A stretch of DNA of 64,000 nucleotides from Tomitella biformata AHU 1821 (GTDB lineage: Bacteria; Actinomycetota; Actinomycetes; Mycobacteriales; Mycobacteriaceae): positions 83,655 to 147,654 of the forward strand of contig NZ_BAVQ01000071.1 in assembly GCF_000524475.1 (NCBI RefSeq). Direction: 5' to 3'. How positions within the stretch are numbered: position 1 is the first letter of the stretch; each line of letters starts with the position of its first letter. This document shows, piece by piece, positions 23,602 to 32,835 of the stretch. Made by a program: the position numbers and the translations under genes. The notes under the pieces were generated by a model, which had not been told where the DNA came from, made no database searches, and saw only the letters and a program-made list of their open reading frames with translations.

Positions 23602-25422
23602 TCAGGCGTCGGCAGGCTCAAGGGCACTCGGCTCGAGAACCCCGCCCACGACGTCGGGGCCGAACATCTCCTCGATCTCGGCCGCGTACTTCTCGGCGAT
23701 CGGCTTCCGACGCAGCTTCATCGTCAGCGTCAGCTCGTCGCCGCCCGGCTCCCAGAAGATGGGCAGGATGCGGAAGCGCTTGAGCTGCTCGGGCCTCGAG
23801 AGCCCCGCGTTGCCGGCCGCGATGGCCGCCTGGACCTGCGCGATGATGCCGGCGTCCGCGGCGAGCACCGCGGCGTCGTGCGCCAGGCCGCTCTGCGCGG
23901 AATAAGCGGCCCCCGCGTCACTGTTGAGCGACACCAGCGCGGCGTTGAAGCGGCGGCCGTCGCCGATGGTGGCGACCTCGCCGATGAGCGCGGACTCCGC
24001 CTTCATCGCATTCTCGATGGCGGAGGGGGACATGTTCTTGCCCGCGGCGTTGATGATCAGCTCCTTCTTGCGGTCCACCACCCGCACGTAGCCGTCCGCG
24101 TCGATCGTCACGACGTCGCCGCTGTGCAGCCAGCCGTCGGCGTCGATAGTCTCCGCGGTCTGCTCGGGCGCGCCGCGGTAGCCGCGCATCACCAGCGGGC
24201 CGCGGACCAACAGTTCGCCGTCGGCGGCAACCTTGAACTCCATGCCGGGCACGGGCTTTCCGACGGTGCCCAGCTTGGCGGGCGGCACCTGCGCGGCCGA
24301 GGCGATGCAGGTGAGCTCGGACATGCCCCAGATCTCGGAGATGTTCAGGCCCAGCGCCGCGAAGAACGTCAGTGTCTCGATCGGGATGGGCGCGGCGCCG
24401 GAGATGGCCCACTTCAGCTCGCCGAAGCCCAGCTTGGCACGCAGCGCGGCGAGCACCATGCCGTCCGCCTTGGCGAACTCCTCCTCGAGCTCGGCGGGCA
24501 CAGCCTGCTCGGCGCGCAGCAGCGCAAAACGCTTGGCGGCCACGCCCATCGCCCACTGCAGAGCCTGCTTGCGGGCCGGCTCCGGCTCGCCCTCAATCGC
24601 CATCTCCACGGCGTACTTGAGCTTCTCCCACACGCGCGGCACGGAGCCCCAGATGGTCGGCTTGCAGTCGGCGAGACCCGCGGCGATCAGGCTCGGATCG
24701 GCGACCACGGTGACCTGCACGCCGTACACGATCTGGAAGTACAGGCAGGTCAGGCGGTCCGCGATGTGCGCGGACGGCATGTAGGAGGTGATGCGGTCCC
24801 CGAACTCGACGGGCAGGACCTGGCCGACGGCGTCCGTCTCGAATAGCAGCGCCCGGTGGGTGGTCTCGACGCCCTTGGGGTTGCCGGTGGTCCCAGAGGT
24901 GTAGATCAGGGTCGCGATGTCGTCCGCCTCGACGGCGCGCCAACTGGCCTCGAAGTCGAAATCAGCCTGGCCCAGCGTCTTCAGCTCGGCCAGGGCGATC
25001 GTGCCTGCCGGAGCCTCGGACGGCTCCACATCAACCACGACGATCTTGTCGAGCGCCAGCCCGGCCTCCTGAATCCGGGTGACGTACTGCGCCTCACAGA
25101 CCACGACCTTCGCGCCGGCATTGCCCAGCACGTACGCGATAGCGCTGGGGGCCAAGGAGTTATAGATCGAGAACGACGTCGCGCCGGCGTGCAGCGCGCC
25201 GACGTCCACGGGGTAGAAGTCGATGCGGTTGGTCATCATCAGCGCGACGGTGTCCCCGCGGCGCACGCCCAACGCGCTCAGACCGGCGGCGATCTGGCGG
25301 ACCTGCTCGCCGTACTCGCGCCAGGTCAGCGACTGCGCGGCGCCGACGGTGCGCACAGCGGTCGCGTCGGGGTCGATGGCGGCGACGCGTTGGAAAGCCT
25401 CGCACAGGGTTGTATCAGTCAT
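23602..25422 (-). CDS. AMP-dependent acyl-CoA synthetase (FadD-type)
   Basis: This 606-residue adenylate-forming enzyme activates a carboxylic acid to its CoA thioester. The ATP/AMP motif LIYTSGTTGNPKGVE is near residue 175, followed by ISGAAPIPIETLTFF, EIWGMSELTC and the hinge DADGYVRVVDRKKELI (about 440). The overall build is that of long-chain acyl-CoA synthetases with the extended C-terminal domain. Its ATG overlaps the stop of the SDR gene (ATGA), making it the last gene of the monooxygenase operon. Its place there suggests it activates the acid produced by that pathway. Confidence 0.9.
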   Translation of the reverse strand: MTDTTLCEAFQRVAAIDPDATAVRTVGAAQSLTWREYGEQVRQIAAGLSALGVRRGDTVALMMTNRIDFYPVDVGALHAGATSFSIYNSLAPSAIAYVLGNAGAKVVVCEAQYVTRIQEAGLALDKIVVVDVEPSEAPAGTIALAELKTLGQADFDFEASWRAVEADDIATLIYTSGTTGNPKGVETTHRALLFETDAVGQVLPVEFGDRITSYMPSAHIADRLTCLYFQIVYGVQVTVVADPSLIAAGLADCKPTIWGSVPRVWEKLKYAVEMAIEGEPEPARKQALQWAMGVAAKRFALLRAEQAVPAELEEEFAKADGMVLAALRAKLGFGELKWAISGAAPIPIETLTFFAALGLNISEIWGMSELTCIASAAQVPPAKLGTVGKPVPGMEFKVAADGELLVRGPLVMRGYRGAPEQTAETIDADGWLHSGDVVTIDADGYVRVVDRKKELIINAAGKNMSPSAIENAMKAESALIGEVATIGDGRRFNAALVSLNSDAGAAYSAQSGLAHDAAVLAADAGIIAQVQAAIAAGNAGLSRPEQLKRFRILPIFWEPGGDELTLTMKLRRKPIAEKYAAEIEEMFGPDVVGGVLEPSALEPADA

Positions 25423-26366
25423 CGGTTCACTCGCTTGTCGGGTTGTGGTTGAGATGCGGGCCGCGCTGTCCTGCTGCGGCTTTCGAGGTCGCGGATCAGG
25501 TGGTGCAACTTCGCGTCGGCGGCGAGGACGCCGTCGGCGAGCACGTTGACGAAGCCGCGGCCCAGGGCCCAGGGCTCCCACGCTGCGGGTGCCATGACGC
25601 GGCCGGCGCGGCGTTCGATAGCCCGGCCGATGACCTCGGCAGCCTTGTCCGCGGACATGCGACGGCTGAGCACACCCGGCAGCCGGGCGTCGAGAGCGCG
25701 GCCGAACTGGTCGTCGTCGAGGGTCGCCGAGGCCAGCGCGGTATCGACCATGCCGAAGTACACGACCCCGGCGGTGGCTCCGTTCGCGGCGACCTCGAGG
25801 CGCAGCGCGCGGCCCAACTGCTCCACGGCGGCCTTGCTGATCATGTACGGCGCGCCGCCAGGGCCCGGGGTGAACGCCGCCCCGGAGGAGATGACGACCA
25901 GGTGGCCCGCGCGCGCGATCACCTCGTCGACGGTGGCGTGCACGGTGTTGAATGTGCCTGTGATGTTGATGTCCATGACGCGGTCGAAGTCCGCCGGGTC
26001 GATGGTGCGCAGCGTCGCAGGGGAGGGCGTGACGCCGGCGTTCGCGATGACGACGTCGATGCCGCCGACGCGCCGGACGATCTCGGCCACCGCGTCGGCC
26101 ATCGCGGCGCGGTCGCGGATGTCCGCGGTCACGGTGACCACGCGGTCCCCGCCCAGAGCCGAGTCGGCGGCCTTGAGCCCGGACGCGCTGACGTCGATCA
26201 GAGCGACCGTCGCGCCCTGGCGGTGCAGCCGGCGCGCGAGTGCCAGGCCGATACCGTCCGCACCGCCGGTGATGAGCACGACCTTGCCGGCCACATCCAG
26301 GCGCCTGCCGCCGGGGATCGGCAACCCCAGATCACGCAGGATGCCTGCGGCCGATTGGAAACCCAT
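25419..26366 (-). CDS. Short-chain dehydrogenase/reductase
   Basis: This 315-residue NAD(P)-dependent SDR has the glycine motif TGGADGIG (about 31-38), the NAG motif (IANAG) and the Ser-Tyr-Lys catalytic set in VVISSGAAFT...YMISK. It ends in an unusual basic, Pro/Gln-rich tail. The ATG at 26366 overlaps the ferredoxin reductase stop (TGATG) and its own stop overlaps the acyl-CoA synthetase start, so all three are translationally coupled. In the operon it would oxidise an alcohol or reduce a ketone feeding or following the flavin monooxygenase step. It resembles SadH-type proteins of Mycobacteriales. Confidence 0.9.
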   Translation of the reverse strand: MGFQSAAGILRDLGLPIPGGRRLDVAGKVVLITGGADGIGLALARRLHRQGATVALIDVSASGLKAADSALGGDRVVTVTADIRDRAAMADAVAEIVRRVGGIDVVIANAGVTPSPATLRTIDPADFDRVMDINITGTFNTVHATVDEVIARAGHLVVISSGAAFTPGPGGAPYMISKAAVEQLGRALRLEVAANGATAGVVYFGMVDTALASATLDDDQFGRALDARLPGVLSRRMSADKAAEVIGRAIERRAGRVMAPAAWEPWALGRGFVNVLADGVLAADAKLHHLIRDLESRSRTARPASQPQPDKRVNR

Positions 26367-27430
26367 CACAGGTCCACAACTAGTGGACCGCCAGCGGAAC
26401 GGGAGACGCAGGTCAGCATGGTCTCCGCGCGCTCGCCAGGGGTGAGCAGCCTGTCCCGGTGGTCGACCTTGCCGCCGCACACCCGCACCCGACAGGTGCC
26501 GCAGAAGCCCTGCTGGCAGGAGTACGCGACGCCCGGCACCTCGCGGCGGATCGCGGCGAGCGCCGTCTCGTCGGCCGCCACCTGCACCGTGATCCCGCTG
26601 GCCGCCAGCCGCACCTCGAAGGCCTTGCCGCCCACGACCGGCAGCGCGGAGAAGCGCTCGGTGTGCAGGGAGCCCGACGGGTTGATCTCGCGCATGAGCC
26701 CGCGCGCAGTGGCCATCAGCGGGGTGGGCCCGCACATATAGATGGCCGAGCCCTGGGCCGCGGTCGGAATGATGTGGGTGACGTCGGGCAGCCCGAACTC
26801 ATCGTCGGGCCGGATCTCGACCTGCCCGCTGGGGTACTGCGCCAGCTCGTCGAGGAATGGCATGGTCTCGCGGGAACGCCCGAGGTACACCAACTTCCAC
26901 GGGATCCCGCGCTCATGGCACTGCCGGACCATCGGCAGGATCGGCGTGATGCCGATGCCGCCCGCGATGAAGAGGTAGCTCTCCGCGGCGATCAGCGGGA
27001 ACGCGTTGCGGGGGCCGACCACGTCGATCGTCCTGCCCGCCGTCAGCTCATGCATCTCGCGGGAGCCGCCCAGTCCGTCGGCGATGCGGCGCACCGCGAT
27101 GCGATACCGCGTGCGGTCGGCCGGGTCCCCGCACAGCGAGTACTGACGCTGCTTGCCGGAGGGCAGCAGGATGTCCAGGTGCGCACCCGGGATCCACGAC
27201 GGCAGCTGGCCGCCGTCGGGGTCCACCAGCTCGAGGCTGATGACGTCGGGGCCCTGCGCCGTGACCGACTCGATCGTCAGGGCCATCTCAAAACCACTGT
27301 TGCGCACCGGTTTCGGCCGCGAGAGCAGAGGCGCGAGTCGGCTCTTGACGAACACGGACTGGTAGGCCGTGATACCGGCGGAGATCAGCTTGAGGGTGGC
27401 CGTGGGGCTGGCGTTCTCGGTCGTCATCAT
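26366..27430 (-). CDS. Ferredoxin reductase with C-terminal 2Fe-2S domain
   Basis: The 354-residue protein transfers electrons from NAD(P)H through FAD/FMN to a plant-type 2Fe-2S cluster. In order it shows a ferredoxin-reductase barrel (RQYSLCGDP at about 110-118), a nucleotide-binding domain (LFIAGGIGITPILPMV) and a C-terminal ferredoxin (SCQQGFCGTCRVRVC, with a fourth Cys in MLTCVSR). It probably supplies electrons to the diiron-type hydrolase/oxygenase-like protein encoded just upstream (2 nt gap). The start is one of two adjacent ATGs at 27430/27427; the N-terminal 40 residues precede the core. Confidence 0.9.
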   Translation of the reverse strand: MMTTENASPTATLKLISAGITAYQSVFVKSRLAPLLSRPKPVRNSGFEMALTIESVTAQGPDVISLELVDPDGGQLPSWIPGAHLDILLPSGKQRQYSLCGDPADRTRYRIAVRRIADGLGGSREMHELTAGRTIDVVGPRNAFPLIAAESYLFIAGGIGITPILPMVRQCHERGIPWKLVYLGRSRETMPFLDELAQYPSGQVEIRPDDEFGLPDVTHIIPTAAQGSAIYMCGPTPLMATARGLMREINPSGSLHTERFSALPVVGGKAFEVRLAASGITVQVAADETALAAIRREVPGVAYSCQQGFCGTCRVRVCGGKVDHRDRLLTPGERAETMLTCVSRSAGGPLVVDL

Positions 27431-27432
27431 CG

Positions 27433-28413
27433 TTATGCCTCGGCCTTCTCCGCAGCGGGAACGTTCTCGCCGTTCACCGCCGGGGACTGCGCCAGGTAGC
27501 GCACGGCCTTGTCGATATCGCCCAGCTGCGACGGGTGGAAGCGCGGGTCCAGGTAGCGCGGGATCTCGCGGACCCAGAACCACAGGCTCGGCGCGAGGCC
27601 GCGGTTGATCGTGGAGGCCAGCTGCAGCGGCCAGAACCGGCCCTTGTCCTCGGACGGGTCGTTGCGGAACAGGTAGGACTCGGAGGCGAAGAAGATGCCG
27701 AGCAGCGCGGCGGTCGCGATGAACGCGGTGCGGACGCGGCGGGCATAGCTGCCGTCGACGTACATGTACGCGTCGAACGCGACGTTGCGGTGCTCCACCT
27801 CCTCGGCCCCATGCCAGCGCACCAGGTCCAGCATCATCGGGTCCATGCCGGCGGCCTCGAGAGTCTCCGACTCCAGCAGCCACTCGCCGATGACGGCGGT
27901 GAAGTGCTCGAGCGCGGCGAACAGTCCCAGCCGCTCGCACAGCCACTCGTGCCGCGCGCGGCCGGTGAGCCCGCGGTCGGTGAGGATGTTGTCCACGGCC
28001 CACTCGAGCTTCTGGGCCATGGGCTCGACGTCCAGGCCCAGTTCGGCGAGCCGCTCGCGGGCGCCCCGGTGGGACGACGCGTGCGTGGCCTCTTGGCCGA
28101 CGAAGCCGACGACCTCCTCGTGCAGGCGCTTGTCCTCGATCAGCGACAGCGCCTCGGCGAGGGTGTTCGACATCGCGCGCTCGCCCTCGGGGAGCACCAG
28201 GTGCATAAAGTCGATGACGTGCGTCGCCATCGGCTCGCCCGGGATGTAGTGCAGCGGGACGTTGCTCCAGTCGAAGTGCACATCGCGCGCGTGGATCGCG
28301 TGCTCCTGGTCGGTGTAGCGGTGGTCAGGGTGGCGTCGGGATCCCTTGGGGTCGATCCGCGGGTTGCGGCCGATGGCCTTGATGCGTGGGAGGGGGTTAA
28401 GTTGTTTCAGCAT
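27433..28413 (-). CDS. Metal-dependent hydrolase family protein (PF10118-like, ferritin-like residues)
   Basis: The 326-residue protein carries two clustered Glu/His motifs, VGFVGQEATHASSHR (about 105-119) and WHGAEEVEHRNVAFD (about 205-219), plus an intervening ALEHF segment. These look like ligands for a dinuclear iron site of a ferritin-like helical bundle. It is annotated in databases as 'metal-dependent hydrolase', but beside a ferredoxin reductase a diiron oxygenase or desaturase-like role is at least as plausible; that is inference. It starts two to three codons before the end of the region shared with the monooxygenase gene (7 nt overlap). Confidence 0.75.
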   Translation of the reverse strand: MLKQLNPLPRIKAIGRNPRIDPKGSRRHPDHRYTDQEHAIHARDVHFDWSNVPLHYIPGEPMATHVIDFMHLVLPEGERAMSNTLAEALSLIEDKRLHEEVVGFVGQEATHASSHRGARERLAELGLDVEPMAQKLEWAVDNILTDRGLTGRARHEWLCERLGLFAALEHFTAVIGEWLLESETLEAAGMDPMMLDLVRWHGAEEVEHRNVAFDAYMYVDGSYARRVRTAFIATAALLGIFFASESYLFRNDPSEDKGRFWPLQLASTINRGLAPSLWFWVREIPRYLDPRFHPSQLGDIDKAVRYLAQSPAVNGENVPAAEKAEA

Positions 28414-29900
28414 GATGATGTCCTCACAGCCGAATCGAGTGTCTCGGTCAGGTAGTCGCGCGCATCGAACTTGTGCGTGCGGTTGCGGTAGGCGAATGTG
28501 AATCCGGGGTAGAACGTGAAGTTCCGGCCCGCGTCGTTGAGGTAGTAGCTGCTGCAGCCGCCGGAGTTCCAGACGGAGCCCTGCAGGCCCCGGTCCACCT
28601 CCGCCACGAACGCGTCTTGGACCTCCGGGCGCACGTCGACGCTGGCCAGGCCCAGCTTGTCCATCTCCTTGAGGCAGCTGACGATGTAGTCAATCTGCGC
28701 CTCGAGCGTCACCACGGCCGAGGTGTAACTCGACGAGTTCGGCCCCAGCAGCTGGAAGTGGTTGGGGAAGCCGGCGACGGTGATGCCGAGGTACGCCTTC
28801 GCGTCGCCCTGCCACACCTGCGCCATCGAGCGCCCGTCGCGGCCGTGGATGAGCCCGAAGCCCGGGTGGTCGGTGAGGTTGAAGCCGGTGCTCATCACGA
28901 TCGCGTCGAGCGTGTGCAGCGTGCCGTCGGCGGTGCGGACGCCCTCGGGGCAGATCCGGTCGATCCCCTCGGTGACCAGGTCCACGTTGGGCTGGGCCAG
29001 CGCCGGGTAGTAGCGATTGGAGAACGTGGGCCGCTTGCAGCCGAAGGTGTAGCCGGGGGTCAGTTGCGCGCGCATAGTGCCATCGCGCACCTGCCGGAAC
29101 AGATGGCCGCGGCCGAGCGCCTCGAGGCCCTTGAGCAGCGCGGGCCGGTAGACCATGCCGGAGACCATGAGCTCTTGCACCAGGTCCACGCCCTGCCTGG
29201 CCAGCCACTGCAGGCCGGGGACGGCGGTGAAGACCTTGCCGGGCAGGCCGGTCAGCGGCTGGTCGGGGTGCGGGAGGATCCAGGTGGCCGTGCGCTGGAA
29301 GACGGTCAGGTGCGCCACGGTGGGCTGGATCTGCGGGACGATCTGCACCGCGGACGCGCCGGTCCCGATGACGGCGACGCGCTTGCCGGCCAAGTCGTAG
29401 TCGTGGTTCCAGTCGGCGGTGTGGAAGACCTCGCCGGTGAAACTATCCAGGCCCGGCAGCCGAGGCACCGACGGCGCGCTGAACGGGCCGATGGCGCCCA
29501 CGAGGAGCTGCGCGTCGTACACGCCGTCGGAGGTGGTGACGCGCCACAGCTGCTCGGCCTCCTGCCAGCTCGCGTCGAGAACCTCGACGCCCAGGCGCAG
29601 GTTCTCCGTGACGCCGAACGCGTCGGCGCAGTCCGCGAGGTACTTTTGCAGCTCGCCCTGCAGCGGGTAGAGCCGCGACCACTCCGAGTTGGGGGCGAAG
29701 GAGAACGAGTAGAGCACCGCGGGGATGTCGCACTGCGCGCCCGGATAGGTGTTGGCCTGCCAGGTGCCGCCGACCTCGGTGGCGCGCTCCAGCACCACGA
29801 AATCATCGATCCCGGCGCGCTTGAGCTGGATCGCGGTGCCCAAGCCGCCGAAGCCCGCACCGATGATCGCCACGCGGTGACACCTGACTGTCTCAACCAT
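28407..29900 (-). CDS. Flavin-containing monooxygenase, Baeyer-Villiger type
   Basis: The 497-residue protein has two Rossmann folds (GAGFGG near residue 15 and GTGASAVQIVP near 180) and, between them, FTGEVFHTADW, which fits the Baeyer-Villiger fingerprint FxGxxxHxxxW except that Asn follows instead of Pro/Asp. It would insert oxygen into a ketone using FAD and NADPH. The ATG at 29900 has AGGAG 7 nt upstream, deciding the start over one 15 nt further up. It is the first gene of a five-gene operon and is preceded by an 18 bp perfect palindrome, a likely operator. Confidence 0.85.
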   Translation of the reverse strand: MVETVRCHRVAIIGAGFGGLGTAIQLKRAGIDDFVVLERATEVGGTWQANTYPGAQCDIPAVLYSFSFAPNSEWSRLYPLQGELQKYLADCADAFGVTENLRLGVEVLDASWQEAEQLWRVTTSDGVYDAQLLVGAIGPFSAPSVPRLPGLDSFTGEVFHTADWNHDYDLAGKRVAVIGTGASAVQIVPQIQPTVAHLTVFQRTATWILPHPDQPLTGLPGKVFTAVPGLQWLARQGVDLVQELMVSGMVYRPALLKGLEALGRGHLFRQVRDGTMRAQLTPGYTFGCKRPTFSNRYYPALAQPNVDLVTEGIDRICPEGVRTADGTLHTLDAIVMSTGFNLTDHPGFGLIHGRDGRSMAQVWQGDAKAYLGITVAGFPNHFQLLGPNSSSYTSAVVTLEAQIDYIVSCLKEMDKLGLASVDVRPEVQDAFVAEVDRGLQGSVWNSGGCSSYYLNDAGRNFTFYPGFTFAYRNRTHKFDARDYLTETLDSAVRTSSC

Positions 29901-29947
29901 CTGCCGACTCCTCATCGCTTCACGAAGATTTCATGCAACCGTATTTC

Positions 29948-29965
29948 TGACATCAGCTGATGTCA
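29948..29965. promoter_or_regulatory. 18 bp perfect palindrome upstream of the monooxygenase operon
   Basis: TGACATCAGCTGATGTCA is perfectly symmetric and lies 47 nt upstream of the operon's first start codon, in the divergent region shared with an alpha/beta hydrolase gene. No regulator gene is adjacent, so the binding protein is unknown; it differs from the TetR operator at 22589. Confidence 0.65.
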
Positions 29966-30038
29966 ATAGTTGGCCGAAAACTTGGCGCAACTCCAGCGCT
30001 TCCCGCGCTGTCAGGGGTTCGGCTTGTACGGTTCGGGA

Positions 30039-30824
30039 ATGGAGATCAATCGCAGGGGACCCGCCGGCGCGCCGGCCATCGTGCTGCTCCACGGCATCGG
30101 CAGCCGCTGGCAGGTGTTCGAGCCGATCCTCGACCGCCTCGCTGGCGCCCACGACGTCGTCGCCGTCGACCTACCCGGCTTCGGCCTCTCCCCCGCCGAG
30201 CCCGGCCTCGACCTCACCGTCGACGGTTATGCGACGCGGGTGGCGCAGCTGATCACGGAATTGGGCCTCGAGCGTCCCCACGTCGTCGGCAATTCCATGG
30301 GCGGCGGCATCGCCCTGGAGCTCGGCCGTCGGGGCGTCGCCGGGCAGGTCACAGCGTTCTCGCCCGTCGGCTTCTGGACTCCCCTCGAGCGCCGCTGGGC
30401 CCAAGGCGTCATCACCGCGATGCGCGCGATCTCCACCGTCGCCCGCCCCCTCGTGGACCTGGCCAGCCGCACCCGCGTGGGCCGCATCGCGCTGTTCTCC
30501 CTGTTCTTCGGCAAGCCGTGGCTCATTGAGCCGGAGGACGCCCTGCTCGCCGTCGACGGGCTGATCCGGGCCACCGCCTTCCCTCAGGCACGCGCCGGGT
30601 TCAACGCCTACGATCTCCGCGCCGCCCCCCGCCCCGCCGACGGCCTCGCCCGGATCCCGGTCACCATCGCGTGGGGCAGCCGCGACGCGATCCTGCCCGC
30701 CCGCCGCCAGAGCGCCGCTGCCCGCAAGCTGCTGCCAGGCGCCCGCCACGTCCCGCTCCCCGGCTGCGGGCACCTGCCGTTCTCGGACAACCCGGCCCTA
30801 TGCGCTTCGACGGTGCTGGGCTGA
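30039..30824 (+). CDS. Alpha/beta hydrolase
   Basis: The 261-residue esterase-type protein has HGIGSRW (oxyanion region, about 20-26), nucleophile elbow GNSMGG, the acid in WGSRDAILP and the catalytic His in GCGHLPF. The ATG at 30039 follows TACGGT by 6 nt, suggesting a leaderless message; the longer upstream frame is unlikely. It is divergent from the Baeyer-Villiger operon across a palindrome, so it could hydrolyse the ester or lactone made there. That link is inferred from position only. Confidence 0.8.
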   Translation: MEINRRGPAGAPAIVLLHGIGSRWQVFEPILDRLAGAHDVVAVDLPGFGLSPAEPGLDLTVDGYATRVAQLITELGLERPHVVGNSMGGGIALELGRRGVAGQVTAFSPVGFWTPLERRWAQGVITAMRAISTVARPLVDLASRTRVGRIALFSLFFGKPWLIEPEDALLAVDGLIRATAFPQARAGFNAYDLRAAPRPADGLARIPVTIAWGSRDAILPARRQSAAARKLLPGARHVPLPGCGHLPFSDNPALCASTVLG

Positions 30825-30860
30825 CTCAACACCCGTGCCCACAGAAACGTACGCGCGCTC

Positions 30861-30890
30861 ACGCAGACATCGCGCACGTTTTTTCTGCGT
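30861..30890. terminator. Hairpin with T-run between convergent genes
   Basis: ACGCAGA (30861-30867) and TCTGCGT (30884-30890) are perfect arms; the loop ends in a run of six T. The flanking sequence adds imperfect pairing. It separates the alpha/beta hydrolase from the convergent fused hydrolase/OsmC gene. Confidence 0.4.
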
Positions 30891-30916
30891 GCGTGTGCGT
30901 AAGTTCCGGCGAGTGG

Positions 30917-32128
30917 CTAGCTCTCGGCGGTATGGATCGTGATCTCCGCCTCGAGGGTGCGGTGCACCGGGCACTTGTCCGCGATCCGCAGCAGCGCCGC
31001 GCGCTCGTCCGCCGTCAGATCTCCGGTCATGGTGATCTCGCGGTCGATGCGGGTGATGTGGCCGTCGACGCTCTCGCAGTCCTCGCAGTCCCGTGCGTGG
31101 ATCCGCTTGTGCCGCAGCGATACCGACACGTCCTCGAGCCTCAGGCCCTTGCGATCGGCGTACATCCGCATGGTCATCGCGGTGCAGCCGCCGAGCGAGG
31201 CCAGCAGCAGGTCGTAGGGGTTGGGGCCGCTGTCGATCGCCCCGGGCACGTTCACCGGCTCGTCGAGCAGCCAGGAATGCTGGCCCGCGCGGGCGGTGTG
31301 GCCGAATTTGCCGCGGCCGTTCGACTCCACGACGACCAGCCCCGGGTCCAGCGACTCGACGGCTCCGGCGTCCAGGTAAGGCTCCGCCCACGCCGCGATC
31401 AGGTCCGCCACCCGCGTCGCTGCGCCGTCGCGGAGCAGCAGGTGGTCAGCCCCGTCGAGCGAGATCAGCGATTTCGGCTGGCGGGCGGCCGCATACAGCC
31501 GCTCGGCGTCGACGAAGGCCACCTGGTTGTCCTCCGGCGCGTGCAGCAGGAGCAGGGGCCGGGCTAGCTCGGCCACGCGCTCGGCGATCGAGTGCTCGGC
31601 GAGGTCCTCGACGAAGCTCTGCCGCACCAAGATCGGCCGCCCGGCCAGCGTCACGACCGCCTCGCCCTCGCGGGCCATGACCTCGGCCTGCGCCCCGAAC
31701 AGCTCCCGCACCGGCGCGAGCTCGGCTGGCGCGGCGATGGTCGCCACGGCGCGGAGTTCCGGGATGAACTCGGCCGCCGCCAGCACGGCCGCGCCCCCAA
31801 GGGAGTGCCCGATCAGCAGCGACGGCGCGTGCCCCCGCTCCCGCAAATAGTCCGCGGCCAGCACCAGGTCCTCGATGTTGGAGCTGAAGGTCGTGTCCGC
31901 GAACTCGCCCTCGGACTCCCCGAGCCCCGTGAAATCGATGCGCAGCACCGCGATGCCCGCCGTGGCCAGGCCGCCGGCGATCCGGGCGGCGGCGATAGTG
32001 TCCTTGCTGCAGGTGAAGCAGTGCGCGAGCAGCGCAATCGCGCGCGGCGGATCGGCGGGCCAGTCGATGATCCCCGCGAGCCGCGCGTCGGTCGAGCCGG
32101 TGATCGTTATCCGCTCACGGCTAGCCAC
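30917..32128 (-). CDS. Fused alpha/beta hydrolase - OsmC-like protein
   Basis: The 403-residue protein joins two domains. Residues 1-255 form an alpha/beta hydrolase (nucleophile GHSLGG near 113, acid in HAPEDNQ, catalytic His in GADHLLL). Residues 265-403 form an OsmC/Ohr-type domain with the two redox cysteines in [11 protein letters not shown] and ADKCPVH. OsmC proteins reduce organic hydroperoxides, so the fusion may couple ester hydrolysis to peroxide detoxification. This architecture is known in other bacteria. It overlaps msrA by 8 nt, tying it to an oxidative-damage repair gene. Confidence 0.9.
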   Translation of the reverse strand: MASRERITITGSTDARLAGIIDWPADPPRAIALLAHCFTCSKDTIAAARIAGGLATAGIAVLRIDFTGLGESEGEFADTTFSSNIEDLVLAADYLRERGHAPSLLIGHSLGGAAVLAAAEFIPELRAVATIAAPAELAPVRELFGAQAEVMAREGEAVVTLAGRPILVRQSFVEDLAEHSIAERVAELARPLLLLHAPEDNQVAFVDAERLYAAARQPKSLISLDGADHLLLRDGAATRVADLIAAWAEPYLDAGAVESLDPGLVVVESNGRGKFGHTARAGQHSWLLDEPVNVPGAIDSGPNPYDLLLASLGGCTAMTMRMYADRKGLRLEDVSVSLRHKRIHARDCEDCESVDGHITRIDREITMTGDLTADERAALLRIADKCPVHRTLEAEITIHTAES

Positions 32129-32780
32129 ATTTCACGCCGGTCGAGTGGATGGGGCAGTATCCGTTGGGGTTTTTTGCCAGGTACTGCTGGTGCACCGGCT
32201 CCGCGTAGTAGAACCCACCAGGTGACAGGGGCGCGATCTCCGTGGTGATCGCCCCGTAGCCCTGCTCGGCGAGCGCCGTCGCGAACGTCTCGGCGCTCTC
32301 CGCCGCGAGCCGCGCCTGCTCCTCGCCGATCGTCAGGATCATCGAGCGGTACTGGGTGCCGCGGTCGTTGCCCTGGCGCATGCCCTGCGTCGGATCGTGG
32401 TTCTCCCAGAAGTGCCGCAGCAGGTCGCGGTAGCTGATCTTGGCGGGGTCGAACACCACCTGCACCACCTCGGCGTGCCCGGTCTGCCCGCCACACACCT
32501 CCTCGTAGGTGGGGTTCGGCGTGTACCCGCCCGCATAGCCCGACGCCGTCACATAGACGCCATCCTGCTCCCAGTACTCGCGCTCGACGCCCCAGAAGCA
32601 GCCGAGGCCCAGCACCGCGGTCTCCAGGCCCTCGGGGAACGGCGGCTGCATGGGCGTGCCCAGCACATGATGGGTCTCAGGGACGGGCATCGAGGCCTCC
32701 CGCCCCGGCAGCGCCGCGGACTTGTCCACCAGATTCACGGGACGATTGACCATCGATGAGAGCTCTTCCAACCACGACAT
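32121..32780 (-). CDS. msrA: Peptide-methionine (S)-S-oxide reductase
   Basis: MsrA reduces methionine-S-sulfoxide in proteins. The 219-residue protein has the catalytic GCFWG motif (about 60-64), the EVVQVVFDP and QYRSMI blocks, and a C-terminal [12 protein letters not shown] with recycling cysteines. The N-terminal ~50 residues before the catalytic core are normal for actinobacterial MsrA. It overlaps the downstream hydrolase-OsmC fusion gene, so the two are translationally coupled. sodA lies 2.5 kb away on the other strand, but the intervening genes are unrelated. Confidence 0.93.
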   Translation of the reverse strand: MSWLEELSSMVNRPVNLVDKSAALPGREASMPVPETHHVLGTPMQPPFPEGLETAVLGLGCFWGVEREYWEQDGVYVTASGYAGGYTPNPTYEEVCGGQTGHAEVVQVVFDPAKISYRDLLRHFWENHDPTQGMRQGNDRGTQYRSMILTIGEEQARLAAESAETFATALAEQGYGAITTEIAPLSPGGFYYAEPVHQQYLAKNPNGYCPIHSTGVKCG

Positions 32781-32835
32781 GCCCCGACTCTACGCGGCGG
32801 GCGCCGCTCTGCGGAGCGGTCGCGCCGGCCGCGGG

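Noticed and set aside
23602..29900. The mymA operon of M. tuberculosis itself
   Set aside because: The monooxygenase, SDR and acyl-CoA synthetase are analogous, but the PF10118 protein and ferredoxin reductase are not part of mymA, and the lipR, adhD, tgs4 and virS genes are missing.
28473..29960. A 495-codon plus-strand frame over the flavin monooxygenase
   Set aside because: Antisense shadow of a gene with clear FAD and NADPH motifs; no domain in the mirror frame.
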